Source: an uncultured Akkermansia sp.
GTDB taxonomy: Bacteria; Verrucomicrobiota; Verrucomicrobiia; Verrucomicrobiales; Akkermansiaceae
Assembly: GCA_904501975.1 (NCBI GenBank)
Contig: CAJGCZ010000015.1
Coordinates: 1-42,488, forward strand
Reading direction: 5' to 3'
Length of the DNA: 42,488 bases
The notes under the pieces were generated by a model. The model had not been told where the DNA came from and ran no database searches. It saw only the letters and a list, made by a program, of their open reading frames with translations. This document shows, in pieces, positions 32,829-41,104 of this stretch. Position numbers and translations under genes: made by a program. Numbering within the stretch: position 1 is the first letter of the stretch; each line of letters begins with the position of its first letter.

Positions 32829-34232
32829 ATGTCCGCAGAAACACTCACACTCGCCGCAACCCAGGAAAAAGCCTTCCGAATTAATATGGATCGCCGTGTT
32901 TACGGCACCTTTGCCGAAATCGGCGCAGGCCAAGAGACGGCCAACTGGTTTTTCCGTTCCTCCGGGGCGGCCGGTACTGTTGCCAAAACTATCTCTGCAT
33001 ACGATATGACCGTGAGCGATACCCTCTACGGCCCCGTGCGTCGCTATGTATCGCAAGAGCGTTTGGAGCAGATGATGGATTACGAATACACCCAGCTCAT
33101 TAACCGTTTGGGTGAAAAGCGCGGGGCAGAGACTTGCTTCTTCTCCTTCTGCAACACCGTAAAGTGCAAGGGCTACCGCGATAACGGTCCGTGGTCTGCC
33201 TGGATTGGTGTGCGCTTTCAGCTGCGCCCGGAGGCTCCGCCCAGCGATTTCGTGATGCATGTGCGCCTGCTGGTGCCCGACCACGATATCCAAATGCGTA
33301 TTTTGGGTATCCTCGGTGTCAACCTTCTCTATGCCCTCTGCTACAAACGCGAGCACATGAATGAGTTTGTGAACAGCGTGGCAGATAATTTGGACCGCAG
33401 CATGTATGAGGTTGACTTTATGCGCTTCTCCGGCCACGGTTTCACCATGTTCGATAATCGCCTGCTGGCTTTGGAGCTGGTGCGCAACGGCTTGTCGGAG
33501 GCCACCCTCTTCTGCCCGGATGGCTCTGTGGCCCAGCCTGCGGATTTCTTGTACAAGCGTCCGATTGTGCTGATGCGCGGCAGCTTTATGCCTCTTTGCA
33601 ATATCCACTTAGAGATGATGGACAGCGTGCGCGCCAAGTTCACCGAGTCGCTTTCTCCGGAGCAGTGCGATAAGGTGGTGGATATTTGCGAGATTTCTCT
33701 CTCCAACCTGCTGCGCGGTACAGATGTGGATTTGTTGGATTTCATTGACCGTGCGGATGCTCTTGCCGCCTTGGGTAAAACGGTGATGGTTACCAATATC
33801 ACCCACTTCCACCGTATTTCCACACTGCTGAATCAGTATACCAAGGAGCCCGTGGCCATTGCGCTTTCCATTGGCTTGCTCAACGAGCTCTTTAAGGATA
33901 AGTGGGCAGATACCCCCGGTGGCATTCTTGCCAGCATGGGCCTGTGCTTTGTCAATAAAACCCGCTTCTACGTCACCCCGTGGATTAACCGCAAGACCGG
34001 CGAGTTTGTGACCGCCGGCACCTATAATCCCCCGGAGAAGTACAAATCTCTCTACAAGCACCTGCTGAACAGCGAGGACATCGTCTCTGTGCCCTACTTT
34101 AACCAAAAATTACTCTTCCGCACCCCGCGCGATATTGTGCGCATGATTAATGCCAACGACGAAACGTGGAAAGAGTACGTGCCCGAACAAGCCTACCGCA
34201 TGGCTGAGCACCTTAAATCGACTCAAAACTGA
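32829..34232 (+). CDS. Conserved protein of unknown function, upstream of and overlapping sufS
   Basis: The 467-residue protein has no signal peptide or membrane helix and looks cytoplasmic. It starts with a well conserved block (FRINMDRRVYGTFAEIGAGQ, ETANWFFRSSGAAGTVAKTI, SAYDMTVSDTLYG, RRYVSQERLEQMMDYEY). I recall similar proteins in many bacteria that are often annotated as TonB-dependent receptors or nucleotide adenylyltransferases. No beta-barrel, TonB box or nucleotidyltransferase motif is visible, so I would not use those names. A central part contains DFMRFSGHGFTMFDNRLLAL and LYKRPIVLMRGSFMPL. The stop (TGA) shares a base with the sufS ATG, so expression of the two is coupled. That coupling to cysteine desulfuration is the best functional hint. 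Confidence 0.85.
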   Translation: MSAETLTLAATQEKAFRINMDRRVYGTFAEIGAGQETANWFFRSSGAAGTVAKTISAYDMTVSDTLYGPVRRYVSQERLEQMMDYEYTQLINRLGEKRGAETCFFSFCNTVKCKGYRDNGPWSAWIGVRFQLRPEAPPSDFVMHVRLLVPDHDIQMRILGILGVNLLYALCYKREHMNEFVNSVADNLDRSMYEVDFMRFSGHGFTMFDNRLLALELVRNGLSEATLFCPDGSVAQPADFLYKRPIVLMRGSFMPLCNIHLEMMDSVRAKFTESLSPEQCDKVVDICEISLSNLLRGTDVDLLDFIDRADALAALGKTVMVTNITHFHRISTLLNQYTKEPVAIALSIGLLNELFKDKWADTPGGILASMGLCFVNKTRFYVTPWINRKTGEFVTAGTYNPPEKYKSLYKHLLNSEDIVSVPYFNQKLLFRTPRDIVRMINANDETWKEYVPEQAYRMAEHLKSTQN

Positions 34233-35446
34233 TGGATACGCCCGCCTCTTATCCCATTCTTGCCACCCGCATTGGCAAGAAGCCGCTCGTTTACCTTGAT
34301 AACGCCGCTACCACGCAAAAGCCTGCCCGCGTGGTGGAGTGCGAGCGTGAGTTTTACGAAAAACTCAACTCCAACATCCACCGCGGTGCTCACTATCTGA
34401 GCCGTTTGGCTACCGAGGAGCACGAGAAAGCCCGTGCCACCGTCGCTTCATTCTTGCATGCCGCGTCGGAGAAGGAAATTGTGTTCACCGCCGGTACCAC
34501 GGCGGGTATTAACTTGGTGGCTCAGGTGTTGGCGCTGTCCCCACTCATCTCTGCCGGTGATGAAATTTTGGTAACAACGGATGCCCACCACTCCAACATT
34601 GTGCCCTGGCAAATGCTTTGCCAACGCACCGGTGCCGTGTTGCGCCCCATTCCGCTTACGGAGTCCTTGGAGTTTGATATGCCTGCCTACCTCTCCATGC
34701 TGGGGAACCGCACGCGTATTGTTGCCGTGCCTTATATCTCCAACGCACTGGGGGTAATCAACCCCGTGCCGCAGATAATCGAGGCAGCCAAGCGCAATAA
34801 TGCGTCCACGCTGGTGTTGGTGGATGGTGCGCAGAGCACGGCCCACATGCCGGTGGATGTGCAAACTCTTGGGTGCGATTTTTATGTGTTCTCCGGCCAC
34901 AAGGTGTATGGCCCCACGGGCACGGGTATTTTGTGGGGTAAGGAAGAGCTGTTGGCTCAGCTGCCCCCGTGGCAAGGTGGTGGCGAGATGATTAAGGAGG
35001 TATCATTCACCGGTACCACCTATAATGATTTGCCCTTCAAATACGAGGCCGGCACTCCCAACATTTGCGGCAACATTGTGCTGGCAGAGGCGCTGCGCTA
35101 TGTGCAAGAGCAGGGGCTTGCTGCTATTGATGCTCACGAGCAAATGCTCACCCACCGCATGTTCGATGGCCTGACGGCTCTGGGCGGTATCAACATCCTT
35201 GGCCCTAAAGAGGGGCGCGGGGCGCTGCTTTCCGTCGTCATCCCCGGCGTGCACCATTACGACCTCGGTACCCTGTTGGATCAAATGGGCATTGCCGTGC
35301 GCACCGGTCACCACTGCTGCCAACCCCTTATGCAGTATTTGGGCATTACAGGCACCACGCGCTATTCCTTTGCCCTCTACAACACCGCCGACGAGGTAGA
35401 CCAAGCCTTAGCCTGCACCGAGAGAGCCCTGAATATGCTGCGTTAA
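34232..35446 (+). CDS. sufS: Cysteine desulfurase, SufS/CsdA type
   Basis: SufS takes sulfur from cysteine via PLP and passes it to iron-sulfur cluster assembly. The 404-residue protein has NAATTQKP at the N-terminus, the DAHHSNIVPWQ motif with the PLP-stacking His, VLVDGAQSTAHMPVDVQTLG, PLP lysine Lys224 in FSGHKVYGPTG, and the active-site loop RTGHHCCQPLM with Cys362. The loop is the short, group II form. A second Cys (363) sits directly next to the catalytic one. The start overlaps the upstream stop (TGATG). No sufBCD genes are in the window, so this gene is away from the usual cluster; the 289 bp after it contain no gene I can support. Confidence 0.94.
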   Translation: MDTPASYPILATRIGKKPLVYLDNAATTQKPARVVECEREFYEKLNSNIHRGAHYLSRLATEEHEKARATVASFLHAASEKEIVFTAGTTAGINLVAQVLALSPLISAGDEILVTTDAHHSNIVPWQMLCQRTGAVLRPIPLTESLEFDMPAYLSMLGNRTRIVAVPYISNALGVINPVPQIIEAAKRNNASTLVLVDGAQSTAHMPVDVQTLGCDFYVFSGHKVYGPTGTGILWGKEELLAQLPPWQGGGEMIKEVSFTGTTYNDLPFKYEAGTPNICGNIVLAEALRYVQEQGLAAIDAHEQMLTHRMFDGLTALGGINILGPKEGRGALLSVVIPGVHHYDLGTLLDQMGIAVRTGHHCCQPLMQYLGITGTTRYSFALYNTADEVDQALACTERALNMLR

Positions 35447-35645
35447 CCGTGGGCCCGACAGATAGGTCGAGGCCGTAACCGCTCGTTCCGCGAATAAAAG
35501 GAATTACCTTTACCCATACTCCTCTTTCAATATTCAACATTGCCATATCAAGCCGAGACTCTTGAATTCCGTTCGCAGCGCTCACATGCTTGCGTATCCA
35601 AATGCAAGTGCTTGTATTATGCCACGCTAAATGTGTAAATTTTGC

Positions 35646-35673
35646 TTGACTTCCAAGGTGAAAGGAGTAGAAT
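35646..35673 (+). promoter_or_regulatory. aspS promoter
   Basis: TTGACT (35646-35651), 16-base spacer, TAGAAT (35668-35673). This predicts a leader of about 55 bases that contains a small inverted repeat (TGCCA...TGGCA, 35690-35710). Confidence 0.55.
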
Positions 35674-35735
35674 TTTCGCGCTTCATGTTGCCAATGAGGT
35701 AACATGGCAGGTTAATTATAAGCAAGCATACCAAT

Positions 35736-37595
35736 ATGAACAGTTACCGTACACATGCGTGTGATGAACTCCGCCTTTCCGATGCCGGCAAGCAAGTAAC
35801 GCTTTGCGGCTGGGTGGATACCGTTCGCGACCATGGTGGCGTCATTTTCATTGACCTCCGTGACCGCGCTGGAAAAACTCAGGTTGTTTTCCATCCTGAG
35901 AATAATGCCGAGCTTGCCAATAATGCCGAGAATCTTCGCGTTGAATCCGTCATCCAAGTAACCGGTAAAGTGGTAGCTCGTCTCAAGACTGGTGAGGTGG
36001 ATGCCACGAATCCTGACCTTGCCACCGGTGAGATTGAGGTGGATGCCTCTGCCATGACCGTGCTGAACCGCGCTGCCGTGCTCCCCTTCCAGCTGGACCG
36101 CAACGTGGCCAACGAAGATTTGCGCCTCAAGTACCGTTTCCTCGACCTTCGCCGCACCGAGATGCAGCGCAACATGATTCTGCGCCACCGCATCACCAAG
36201 ACCATGCGCGACTACTTGGATGAGCAGGGCTTCCTCGAGATTGAGACCCCCATCCTCTCCAAGAGCACTCCCGAAGGCGCTCGCGACTTCCTTGTGCCCA
36301 GCCGCCTTACCCCCGGTGCTTTCTACGCTTTGCCCCAGGCCCCGCAGCAGTACAAGCAGCTGCTCATGGTTGCCGGTATGGAGAAGTACTTCCAGGTTGC
36401 CCGCTGCTTCCGCGATGAAGACCTGCGCGCCGACCGCCAGCCCGAGTTCACCCAGATTGATATCGAGGCCTCCTTCATTACCCCTGAGGACATTTACTCA
36501 TGGATTGAAAACATGCTCAAGCGCGTGTTCAAGGAATCCGTTGGCCGCGACATCGTTACCCCGTTCCCCCGCATGACGTGGAAGGACGCCATGGACCAGT
36601 ACGGCTCCGATAAGCCCGAGCGCCGCTTCGAAATGAAGATTACCGACTGCTCCGATATCTTTGCCAACAGCGAGTTCCGCGTGTTCTCCGGCGCTATTGC
36701 CAATGGCGGCGTGGTCAAGGCCATCAACGCTAAGGGCTTCAACCCCTCTGTAGGTCAGGTGGATTCCCTCACCCAAACAGCTGTAGAAGCCGGCGCTAAG
36801 GGCTTGGCCTACATCAAGGTGCGCGACGTGGACGACCTCAAGGAGTGGAAGAGCCCCATCACCAAGCGCCTCTCTGCCGAAGAGGTGGAGGCCCTCAAGA
36901 CCCGCCTCAACATTGAGAGCGGCGACTGCATCTTCTTTGCCGCCGGCGATTGGGAGCAAAGCTGCACCATCTTGGGCCGCGTGCGTTTGGCCTGCGGTGA
37001 GTTCATGGAGCTCCTCAAGGGTAACGACGAGATTGACCTCTTCTGGGTAAACCGCTTCCCCCTCTTTGGTTGGGACGCCGAGGAGCAGCGCTTCTGCGCT
37101 ATCCACCACCCCTTCACACGCCCCGTTCCGGAGGACGTGGAGAAGGTGCTCAAGGGCGAAATCTCCACCGATATTTGCGCCGAAGCTTACGACGTTATCT
37201 TCAACGGTAACGAGCTGGGCGGCGGTTCCATCCGTATTCACGAGAAGGACCTGCAGGATGCCACCTTCCGCGCCCTCGGCTTGGACGACGCCACCATCGA
37301 AGAGCAGTTCGGCCACTTGCTGGCTGCATTCTCCTTCGGTGCTCCTCCCCACGGTGGTTTGGCTCTTGGTTTGGACCGCGTGGTCATGCTCATTGGCAAG
37401 TGCGACTCCATCCGCGAGGTAATCGCCTTCCCGAAGAACAACCGCGGTGCCGACCTCATGAGCGAGTCTCCCGCCCCGGCAGAGCCCAACCAGCTGCGCG
37501 ACATCCACATTCAGGTTAAGCTGCCTGAAAAGCTGCGCCTTAAGCTGGAGGCCGAAAAAGCCGCTGCCGAGGCCGCCGCTGCAGAGCAGGCATAA
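35736..37595 (+). CDS. aspS: Aspartyl-tRNA synthetase
   Basis: This class II enzyme charges tRNA-Asp. The 619-residue protein has the bacterial layout: N-terminal OB fold for the anticodon (CGWVDTVRDHGGVIFIDLRD), a hinge, the catalytic core with motif 2 (FRDEDLRADRQPEFTQID from Phe225), the bacterial GAD insertion in the middle, and motif 3 (GGLALGLDR, 540-548). It ends in a Lys/Glu/Ala-rich tail (EAEKAAAEAAAAEQA) like that of metG. Whether it also acts on tRNA-Asn cannot be judged. A promoter precedes it and a strong hairpin follows, so it is a single-gene unit. Confidence 0.96.
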   Translation: MNSYRTHACDELRLSDAGKQVTLCGWVDTVRDHGGVIFIDLRDRAGKTQVVFHPENNAELANNAENLRVESVIQVTGKVVARLKTGEVDATNPDLATGEIEVDASAMTVLNRAAVLPFQLDRNVANEDLRLKYRFLDLRRTEMQRNMILRHRITKTMRDYLDEQGFLEIETPILSKSTPEGARDFLVPSRLTPGAFYALPQAPQQYKQLLMVAGMEKYFQVARCFRDEDLRADRQPEFTQIDIEASFITPEDIYSWIENMLKRVFKESVGRDIVTPFPRMTWKDAMDQYGSDKPERRFEMKITDCSDIFANSEFRVFSGAIANGGVVKAINAKGFNPSVGQVDSLTQTAVEAGAKGLAYIKVRDVDDLKEWKSPITKRLSAEEVEALKTRLNIESGDCIFFAAGDWEQSCTILGRVRLACGEFMELLKGNDEIDLFWVNRFPLFGWDAEEQRFCAIHHPFTRPVPEDVEKVLKGEISTDICAEAYDVIFNGNELGGGSIRIHEKDLQDATFRALGLDDATIEEQFGHLLAAFSFGAPPHGGLALGLDRVVMLIGKCDSIREVIAFPKNNRGADLMSESPAPAEPNQLRDIHIQVKLPEKLRLKLEAEKAAAEAAAAEQA

Positions 37596-37626
37596 GCCGT
37601 TCTGCTCGCCTTGTATTGATTTTGCA

Positions 37627-37657
37627 GACGCCCGTGCCGCATTCCGGTGCGGGCGTC
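37627..37657 (+). terminator. aspS terminator-like hairpin
   Basis: GACGCCCGTGCC (37627-37638) pairs with GGTGCGGGCGTC (37646-37657) along all 12 positions, two of them G-U. The T run after it is poor. It lies between the aspS stop and the next gene's start. Confidence 0.65.
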
Positions 37658-37696
37658 ACTGCTTCCTCCAAACCGCATAATCACCATAAGCCCACC

Positions 37697-38167
37697 ATGC
37701 TCTCACGCCTTTCTCCCCGCGAGCAACAGCGCCTCACCGCCACCCTCCGAGAGGGCGAGCGCCTCATTCTCGCCGCCCCCTGTCGTTCTGCCTTGGGCGC
37801 AGCTCCCGCCGCTGTAGCCACCCCGCAGTCTCGCTCCCTGTGGCAGCGTCTTTTCGGTAAAAAAGCACCGGCCCACGTAGCTCCCACAGTAGAGCAGGCG
37901 GATGCCTTCTTTGCCATTACCAACAAGCGCGTGCTGCTCTTTACCGCCGCCCCCGAGCCACACGAATGGTTCCTCATGCTGGGGCTTATCCAGGATTTTT
38001 CTCTGCAACCCGACGGCTCCGGCCATGTCATCTTTGATTATGCCGTGGACGAGCAGGGGAATCGTACCCCGAAAGGCCTGCTCAGCGTGGACCATGCACA
38101 ACAGGTGCACGATACCCTCGCCTCCGCCATCGACGAGGCCTATAATGCTTCCCCTTGGTCGGTGTAA
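37697..38167 (+). CDS. Small PH-like domain protein
   Basis: The start is placed at ATG 37697 (MLSRLSPREQQRLTATLREG) because the alternative at 37616 lies before the aspS terminator hairpin. The 156-residue protein has a charged helix, then EGERLILAAP, then FFAITNKRVLLFTAAP, LGLIQDFSLQPDGSGHVIFD and LLSVDHAQQVHDTLASAID. That order (a strand with ITNKRVL, a short helix, a GSGxIxF-like strand, a final helix) resembles bacterial PH domains of the YdbS/DUF304 type. No membrane helix is seen, unlike most such proteins. It is a weakly conserved, cytoplasmic, putative protein; function unknown. Confidence 0.6.
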   Translation: MLSRLSPREQQRLTATLREGERLILAAPCRSALGAAPAAVATPQSRSLWQRLFGKKAPAHVAPTVEQADAFFAITNKRVLLFTAAPEPHEWFLMLGLIQDFSLQPDGSGHVIFDYAVDEQGNRTPKGLLSVDHAQQVHDTLASAIDEAYNASPWSV

Positions 38168-38189
38168 GCTTTCTCCTCCCCCCGTACCA

Positions 38190-38296
38190 CGCACCGCAGG
38201 TGCGTTCTTCACCACAGCGCCAGCTGTTCTTCACCATCTGCCGCAGGCAGATTCTTCACCATGCGCATCGCGCATTCTTCACCACGGCGTCAGCCG
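38190..38296. repeat. Array of five different hairpins joined by the same 10-base linker
   Basis: Five short hairpins follow one another: CGCAC-CGCAG-GTGCG, CAGC-GCCA-GCTG, TCTGC-CGCAG-GCAGA, TGCGC-ATC-GCGCA and CGGC-GTCA-GCCG. They are separated four times by the identical linker TTCTTCACCA (38205, 38227, 38252, 38275). The stem sequences differ while pairing is kept and the linker does not change. It begins 22 bases after the PH-like gene. Not a CRISPR: the constant part is too short and the variable parts are self-complementary. Confidence 0.85.
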
Positions 38297-38341
38297 TTCT
38301 CATCCCTCCCCAATACCGCGAGCGCAGCGAGCCGAATTCAG

Positions 38342-38618
38342 AGCCCCCGCATGGGGGCGGTAGCGTAGTAGCCCGGTGCGTCAGCGCCGGGTATCCTGAT
38401 GGTGAACGATTGGAGCCCCGGCGAGGGGCGGCAGAAAGCTGTTGTTTGGTGTATGAGCTTCATTGAAAAGCCAAGTTTTATGTATACTCATATTCGGTGG
38501 CAAAAGACAATACCGTTCACTCGTTCTCTGCCGCCCCTCACCGGGGCTCCAATACTGTCTTTACCCAAAACCCGACGCTAACGCGTCGGGCTACTGAGCT
38601 ATCGCCCCTCGCCGGGGC
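38342..38618. repeat. Second group of GC-rich hairpins, including an inverted pair
   Basis: Six further hairpins: CCCCC-GCAT-GGGGG (38344-38357), CCCGGTGC-GTCA-GCGCCGGG (38372-38391), GCCCC-GGCGA-GGGGC (38415-38429), GCCCC-TCACC-GGGGC (38534-38548), CCCGACGC-TAAC-GCGTCGGG (38571-38590) and GCCCC-TCGCC-GGGGC (38604-38618). The third and fourth belong to longer arms, about 27 bp, that are inverted copies of each other (about 38409-38435 and 38526-38552) around a 90-bp centre. Open frames across this stretch are made of these repeats and are not called as genes. Confidence 0.75.
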
Positions 38619-38656
38619 TCATAAATTCCGTTCGCTGCGCTCACATCAATGCGCCC

Positions 38657-38700
38657 CACAAATTGCTATGGGGCTATCAACTAAAAACTTAAACACAGCT
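38657..38700. repeat. Solo right end of repeat family A
   Basis: CACAAATTGCTATGGGGCTA then TCAACTAAAAACTT matches the right terminus of the elements at 10791-11072 and 22053-22332, with a few small deletions. No left end is present. Confidence 0.75.
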
Positions 38701-38709
38701 GAACGAATG

Positions 38710-38829
38710 TGCGGAAAATGTGGTGAATTTGTCCGAAGTTCGTGCGGAAAATGTGGTGAAATTATCCAAAGTTCGTGCGGAAAATGTGGTGAAATTATCC
38801 AAAGTTCGTGCCGAAAATGTGGAAAAGTC
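38710..38829. repeat. 33-bp tandem repeat, about 3.6 units
   Basis: Units start at 38710, 38743, 38776 and a shortened one at 38809. Each begins TGCGGAAAATGTGGTGAA and ends AAGTTCG. The unit is a multiple of 3 and in one frame reads CGKCGEIIQSS, but the frame continues into the hairpin region upstream and I do not call a gene. Confidence 0.85.
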
Positions 38830-39076
38830 TTGCTCAGTCCTGCGCTAAGACTTTATAATGAGCTATTGCCGCAAATATCACCCCCGCGTGGCGGTGCGTT
38901 GTTCGATGAATGATTATCACCTTCAATCGCTTGCTCATTCCGCCGAAGCATCTACGCAGCTCATTGATATCCCCTTGTATGCGGTGTCTCAAATAACAAA
39001 GGAATGTAGCGCCGCCCTCCGCTTAGCCCATAGCTGCCCGCCTTGAGCCATGGGACCGGATGAATCTTGATATACG

Positions 39077-39113
39077 ACAACAGCCACGGCCTTTTCAAGA
39101 CCGTGGCTGTTGT
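39077..39113. terminator. Strong hairpin downstream of the minus-strand PEP-CTERM gene
   Basis: ACAACAGCCACGGC on the left pairs with its complement (CCGTGGCTGTTGT) around the loop CTTTTCAAGA. The stem is about 13 bp. There is no clean T run on either side, so its role as terminator is only likely. Confidence 0.5.
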
Positions 39114-39155
39114 GTCGGCGTATTCCGCCTGGTAATTTATGCTGCCAAAGTCGCT

Positions 39156-39956
39156 TTAGCGACGACGACGGTGTGCTGCCAAACCGGCCAATGCCAGCAG
39201 GCTCAGCGTAGCAGTGGTGGGCTCGGGGATGGCCTTGGCTACTAGCATTACTGAGTTGGACGAGCCTTGTCCGGCGTACGTGCTTTCAAGCCAATAATAT
39301 CCGGCTGTGCCAATCTTGTCTTTGTCCGTTGTGTAAGTCAGGATATTACCATTAGCGTCAACTACAGATACCCCACTAGCATTCCACGTACCACTGTTCT
39401 GGGCCATGTTTGAGGCTGTGAAGAGGGTATAGCTGAACTCGTTCTCTGTCATCGTCACTTCACCTGCAAAATTGACGGTCGCTCCACCCTGCATCCAGAA
39501 AGCGCCCATGCTGATAACAGAGGTGCCGCTGAAATCGCCAAAATGATAGGTAATGCTTTGGTTTGCAGAATATCCGTTGTTGTTGCCTAAAAGAGTAACA
39601 TTAGAGCCCAGATACACACGTCCGTTTCCGCCCATCCATGTGGGTGTAGTTACGGTAATGGCCTCATTTGTTGCTGTTAAAATCTGAGAGCCCGCTACGT
39701 AGTCAAAGGTGTACCCTATGAAAGCAGGATCTGCGTTAACGGGCTTATTATCGTTTGTTGAATCGGGACTATCATCGTCTACGGACTTATAGTGATTCCA
39801 ATTATAACCCGTATCCCAATTGCCATTGTTCCCATTGCCTGTCCAGACATATACCCATGCACCGGGATTAGTGTACAAAGAATTGTCTGTTACAATGGTA
39901 TAGTCAGCCATTGCTGACGCAGCCAGCGCAAACAGCGCTACGAGAGTCTTCTTCAT
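39156..39956 (-). CDS. Secreted PEP-CTERM protein, autotransporter-like beta repeat
   Basis: The 266-residue protein has a signal peptide (MKKTLVALFALAASAMA) and a PEP-CTERM tail (IPEPTTATLSLLALAGLAA then HRRRR), which marks it for exosortase-type processing at the envelope. The body is rich in Asn, Gly, Thr and Ser with few charges (WTGNGNNGNWDTGYNWNHY, TWMGGNGRVYLGSNVTLLGN, QSITYHFGDFSGTSVISMGA), typical of beta-helical surface proteins and passenger domains; a WxG-NWDT start is common in such repeats. No catalytic motif is seen. It is transcribed away from another PEP-CTERM gene, and both promoters share a palindromic element. Confidence 0.85.
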   Translation of the reverse strand: MKKTLVALFALAASAMADYTIVTDNSLYTNPGAWVYVWTGNGNNGNWDTGYNWNHYKSVDDDSPDSTNDNKPVNADPAFIGYTFDYVAGSQILTATNEAITVTTPTWMGGNGRVYLGSNVTLLGNNNGYSANQSITYHFGDFSGTSVISMGAFWMQGGATVNFAGEVTMTENEFSYTLFTASNMAQNSGTWNASGVSVVDANGNILTYTTDKDKIGTAGYYWLESTYAGQGSSNSVMLVAKAIPEPTTATLSLLALAGLAAHRRRR

Positions 39957-40063
39957 CTTAAGTTGTTGTTAAGTGTTCTATGTATTGCGAGATTCTTCTC
40001 AAGTCGCTCGTTCCCTTGCGCAATGAGATATCGAGCCATACCTGATTAGAGCCATCGCAAGTT

Positions 40064-40092
40064 ATTATACAGCATCCGCAATGCTGGAGCAA
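40064..40092 (-). promoter_or_regulatory. Promoter of the minus-strand PEP-CTERM gene with palindromic spacer
   Basis: On the minus strand TTGCTC (40092-40087), a 17-base spacer CAGCATTGCGGATGCTG (40086-40070) that is itself a hairpin (CAGCAT-TGCGG-ATGCTG), and TATAAT (40069-40064). The leader is about 100 bases and contains CATTGCGCAAG, also present in the leader of the divergent gene. Confidence 0.7.
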
Positions 40093-40205
40093 GCGTAAAA
40101 GTTATTAAAGTTTGAAAAAAAATATTTTAGCTTTTTTTTTGACATCAACAAGAACGTATTTTCTTTTCTGTATACATATAAGCTGCTGATTTCTCAAACA
40201 AGCAA

Positions 40206-40234
40206 AGGCTCCAGCATTGCGGATGCTGTAGAAT
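40206..40234 (+). promoter_or_regulatory. Promoter of the plus-strand PEP-CTERM gene with the same palindromic spacer
   Basis: The identical 17-base spacer palindrome (40212-40228) is followed by TAGAAT (40229-40234). The -35 position reads AGGCTC, a poor match, so activation by a bound protein is plausible. With the facing promoter this makes a perfect 22-bp inverted repeat (40069-40090 and 40208-40229). The leader contains CATTGCGCAAG. Confidence 0.65.
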
Positions 40235-40331
40235 GACGCAAGCGGCACGATTCTGTTGTCTTGTCTTCCCATTGCGCAAGAGAGCAGGGCCTCAGGAACA
40301 GCTGCATAACAATTAAAACAAACAGCATATC

Positions 40332-41084
40332 ATGAAAAAAACTCTAATTGCTCTTATGGCTCTTGCCGGTGTTGCTTCTGCTGCACCGACGGTGCTTTGG
40401 GATATGGACTTCGAGTCCACCGGTGTTGTTCTCGACACTGCAGATGGCGTTAGCACGAACCTTAGCGCCGGCGTAGGTACCAATATTATTGAGGGTGGTG
40501 CAATCACGCTCAACCATGATTCCTTCTCCTTTAGTCAAACTGAAGGTAATCTGAGCTATTCCGATGAATTTACACTGGTTGCAGTAGTTCAATCGGGTGC
40601 GACTCAGAATAATGAGTGGCCTGCTATTTTCGGTTTAGGTGAAACGAATGCATGGGCGTGGAAACCGTCATTTTACACTGCAACTGGTACCTTTAATTTG
40701 GATAAAGACGGTTTCGCAAATCATGTCAATGAAGAGAACAAGGGCGTAGGAAAAATTACATATACCCTTCCTTCTGAAGGTTATGGTGAACTTGTTACTA
40801 TCGCCTTGCAGAACAATGGCAAGGGCACTTTGACTTTGTTGGTTGATGGTGTTGTGGCCGGCTACTCTGTTATTACGAGTGCTCCGGAATATGGTAGCAA
40901 CAAGCTTATTAAAAACTTCACATTTGGTGCACGTAACGATGGTGGTAACAAAGCCAACCTCATCTTGCATGATGCTCAGTTTGTAAGCGGTTTGGTTACG
41001 GGTATTGTAGTCCCCGAGCCCACCACAGCTACACTTTCCTTGTTGGCTCTGGCTGGTCTTGCCGCCCGTCGTCGTCGCAAGTAA
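40332..41084 (+). CDS. Secreted PEP-CTERM protein with LamG-like fold
   Basis: The 250-residue protein has a signal peptide (MKKTLIALMALAGVASA) and a tail reading VPEPTTATLSLLALAGLAA then RRRRK. Its body resembles a concanavalin/LamG-like beta sandwich: TVLWDMDFESTG at the start, DEFTLVAVVQSG, LVTIALQNNGKGTLTLLVDG, FTFGARNDGGNKANLILHDA near the end. LamG-like domains usually bind glycans or other proteins. The tail predicts sorting to the cell envelope by an exosortase encoded elsewhere. It is divergent from the other PEP-CTERM gene and convergent with mscS, separated by a strong bidirectional terminator. Confidence 0.87.
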   Translation: MKKTLIALMALAGVASAAPTVLWDMDFESTGVVLDTADGVSTNLSAGVGTNIIEGGAITLNHDSFSFSQTEGNLSYSDEFTLVAVVQSGATQNNEWPAIFGLGETNAWAWKPSFYTATGTFNLDKDGFANHVNEENKGVGKITYTLPSEGYGELVTIALQNNGKGTLTLLVDGVVAGYSVITSAPEYGSNKLIKNFTFGARNDGGNKANLILHDAQFVSGLVTGIVVPEPTTATLSLLALAGLAARRRRK

Positions 41085-41104
41085 GAGACGAGAAAACGCC
41101 TTTC

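Noticed and set aside
35447..35735. Possible small RNA or riboswitch between sufS and aspS
   Set aside because: Apart from the aspS promoter and a small inverted repeat in the leader I see no conserved structure.
38190..38829. CRISPR array
   Set aside because: The 10-base linker is too short and the variable parts are self-complementary; the 33-bp repeat has no spacers; no cas genes nearby.
38497..38913. 138-codon open frame over the hairpins and the 33-bp repeat
   Set aside because: It is assembled from repeat sequence, has no promoter or Shine-Dalgarno, and no homology I recognise; kept only as a repeat with a note.
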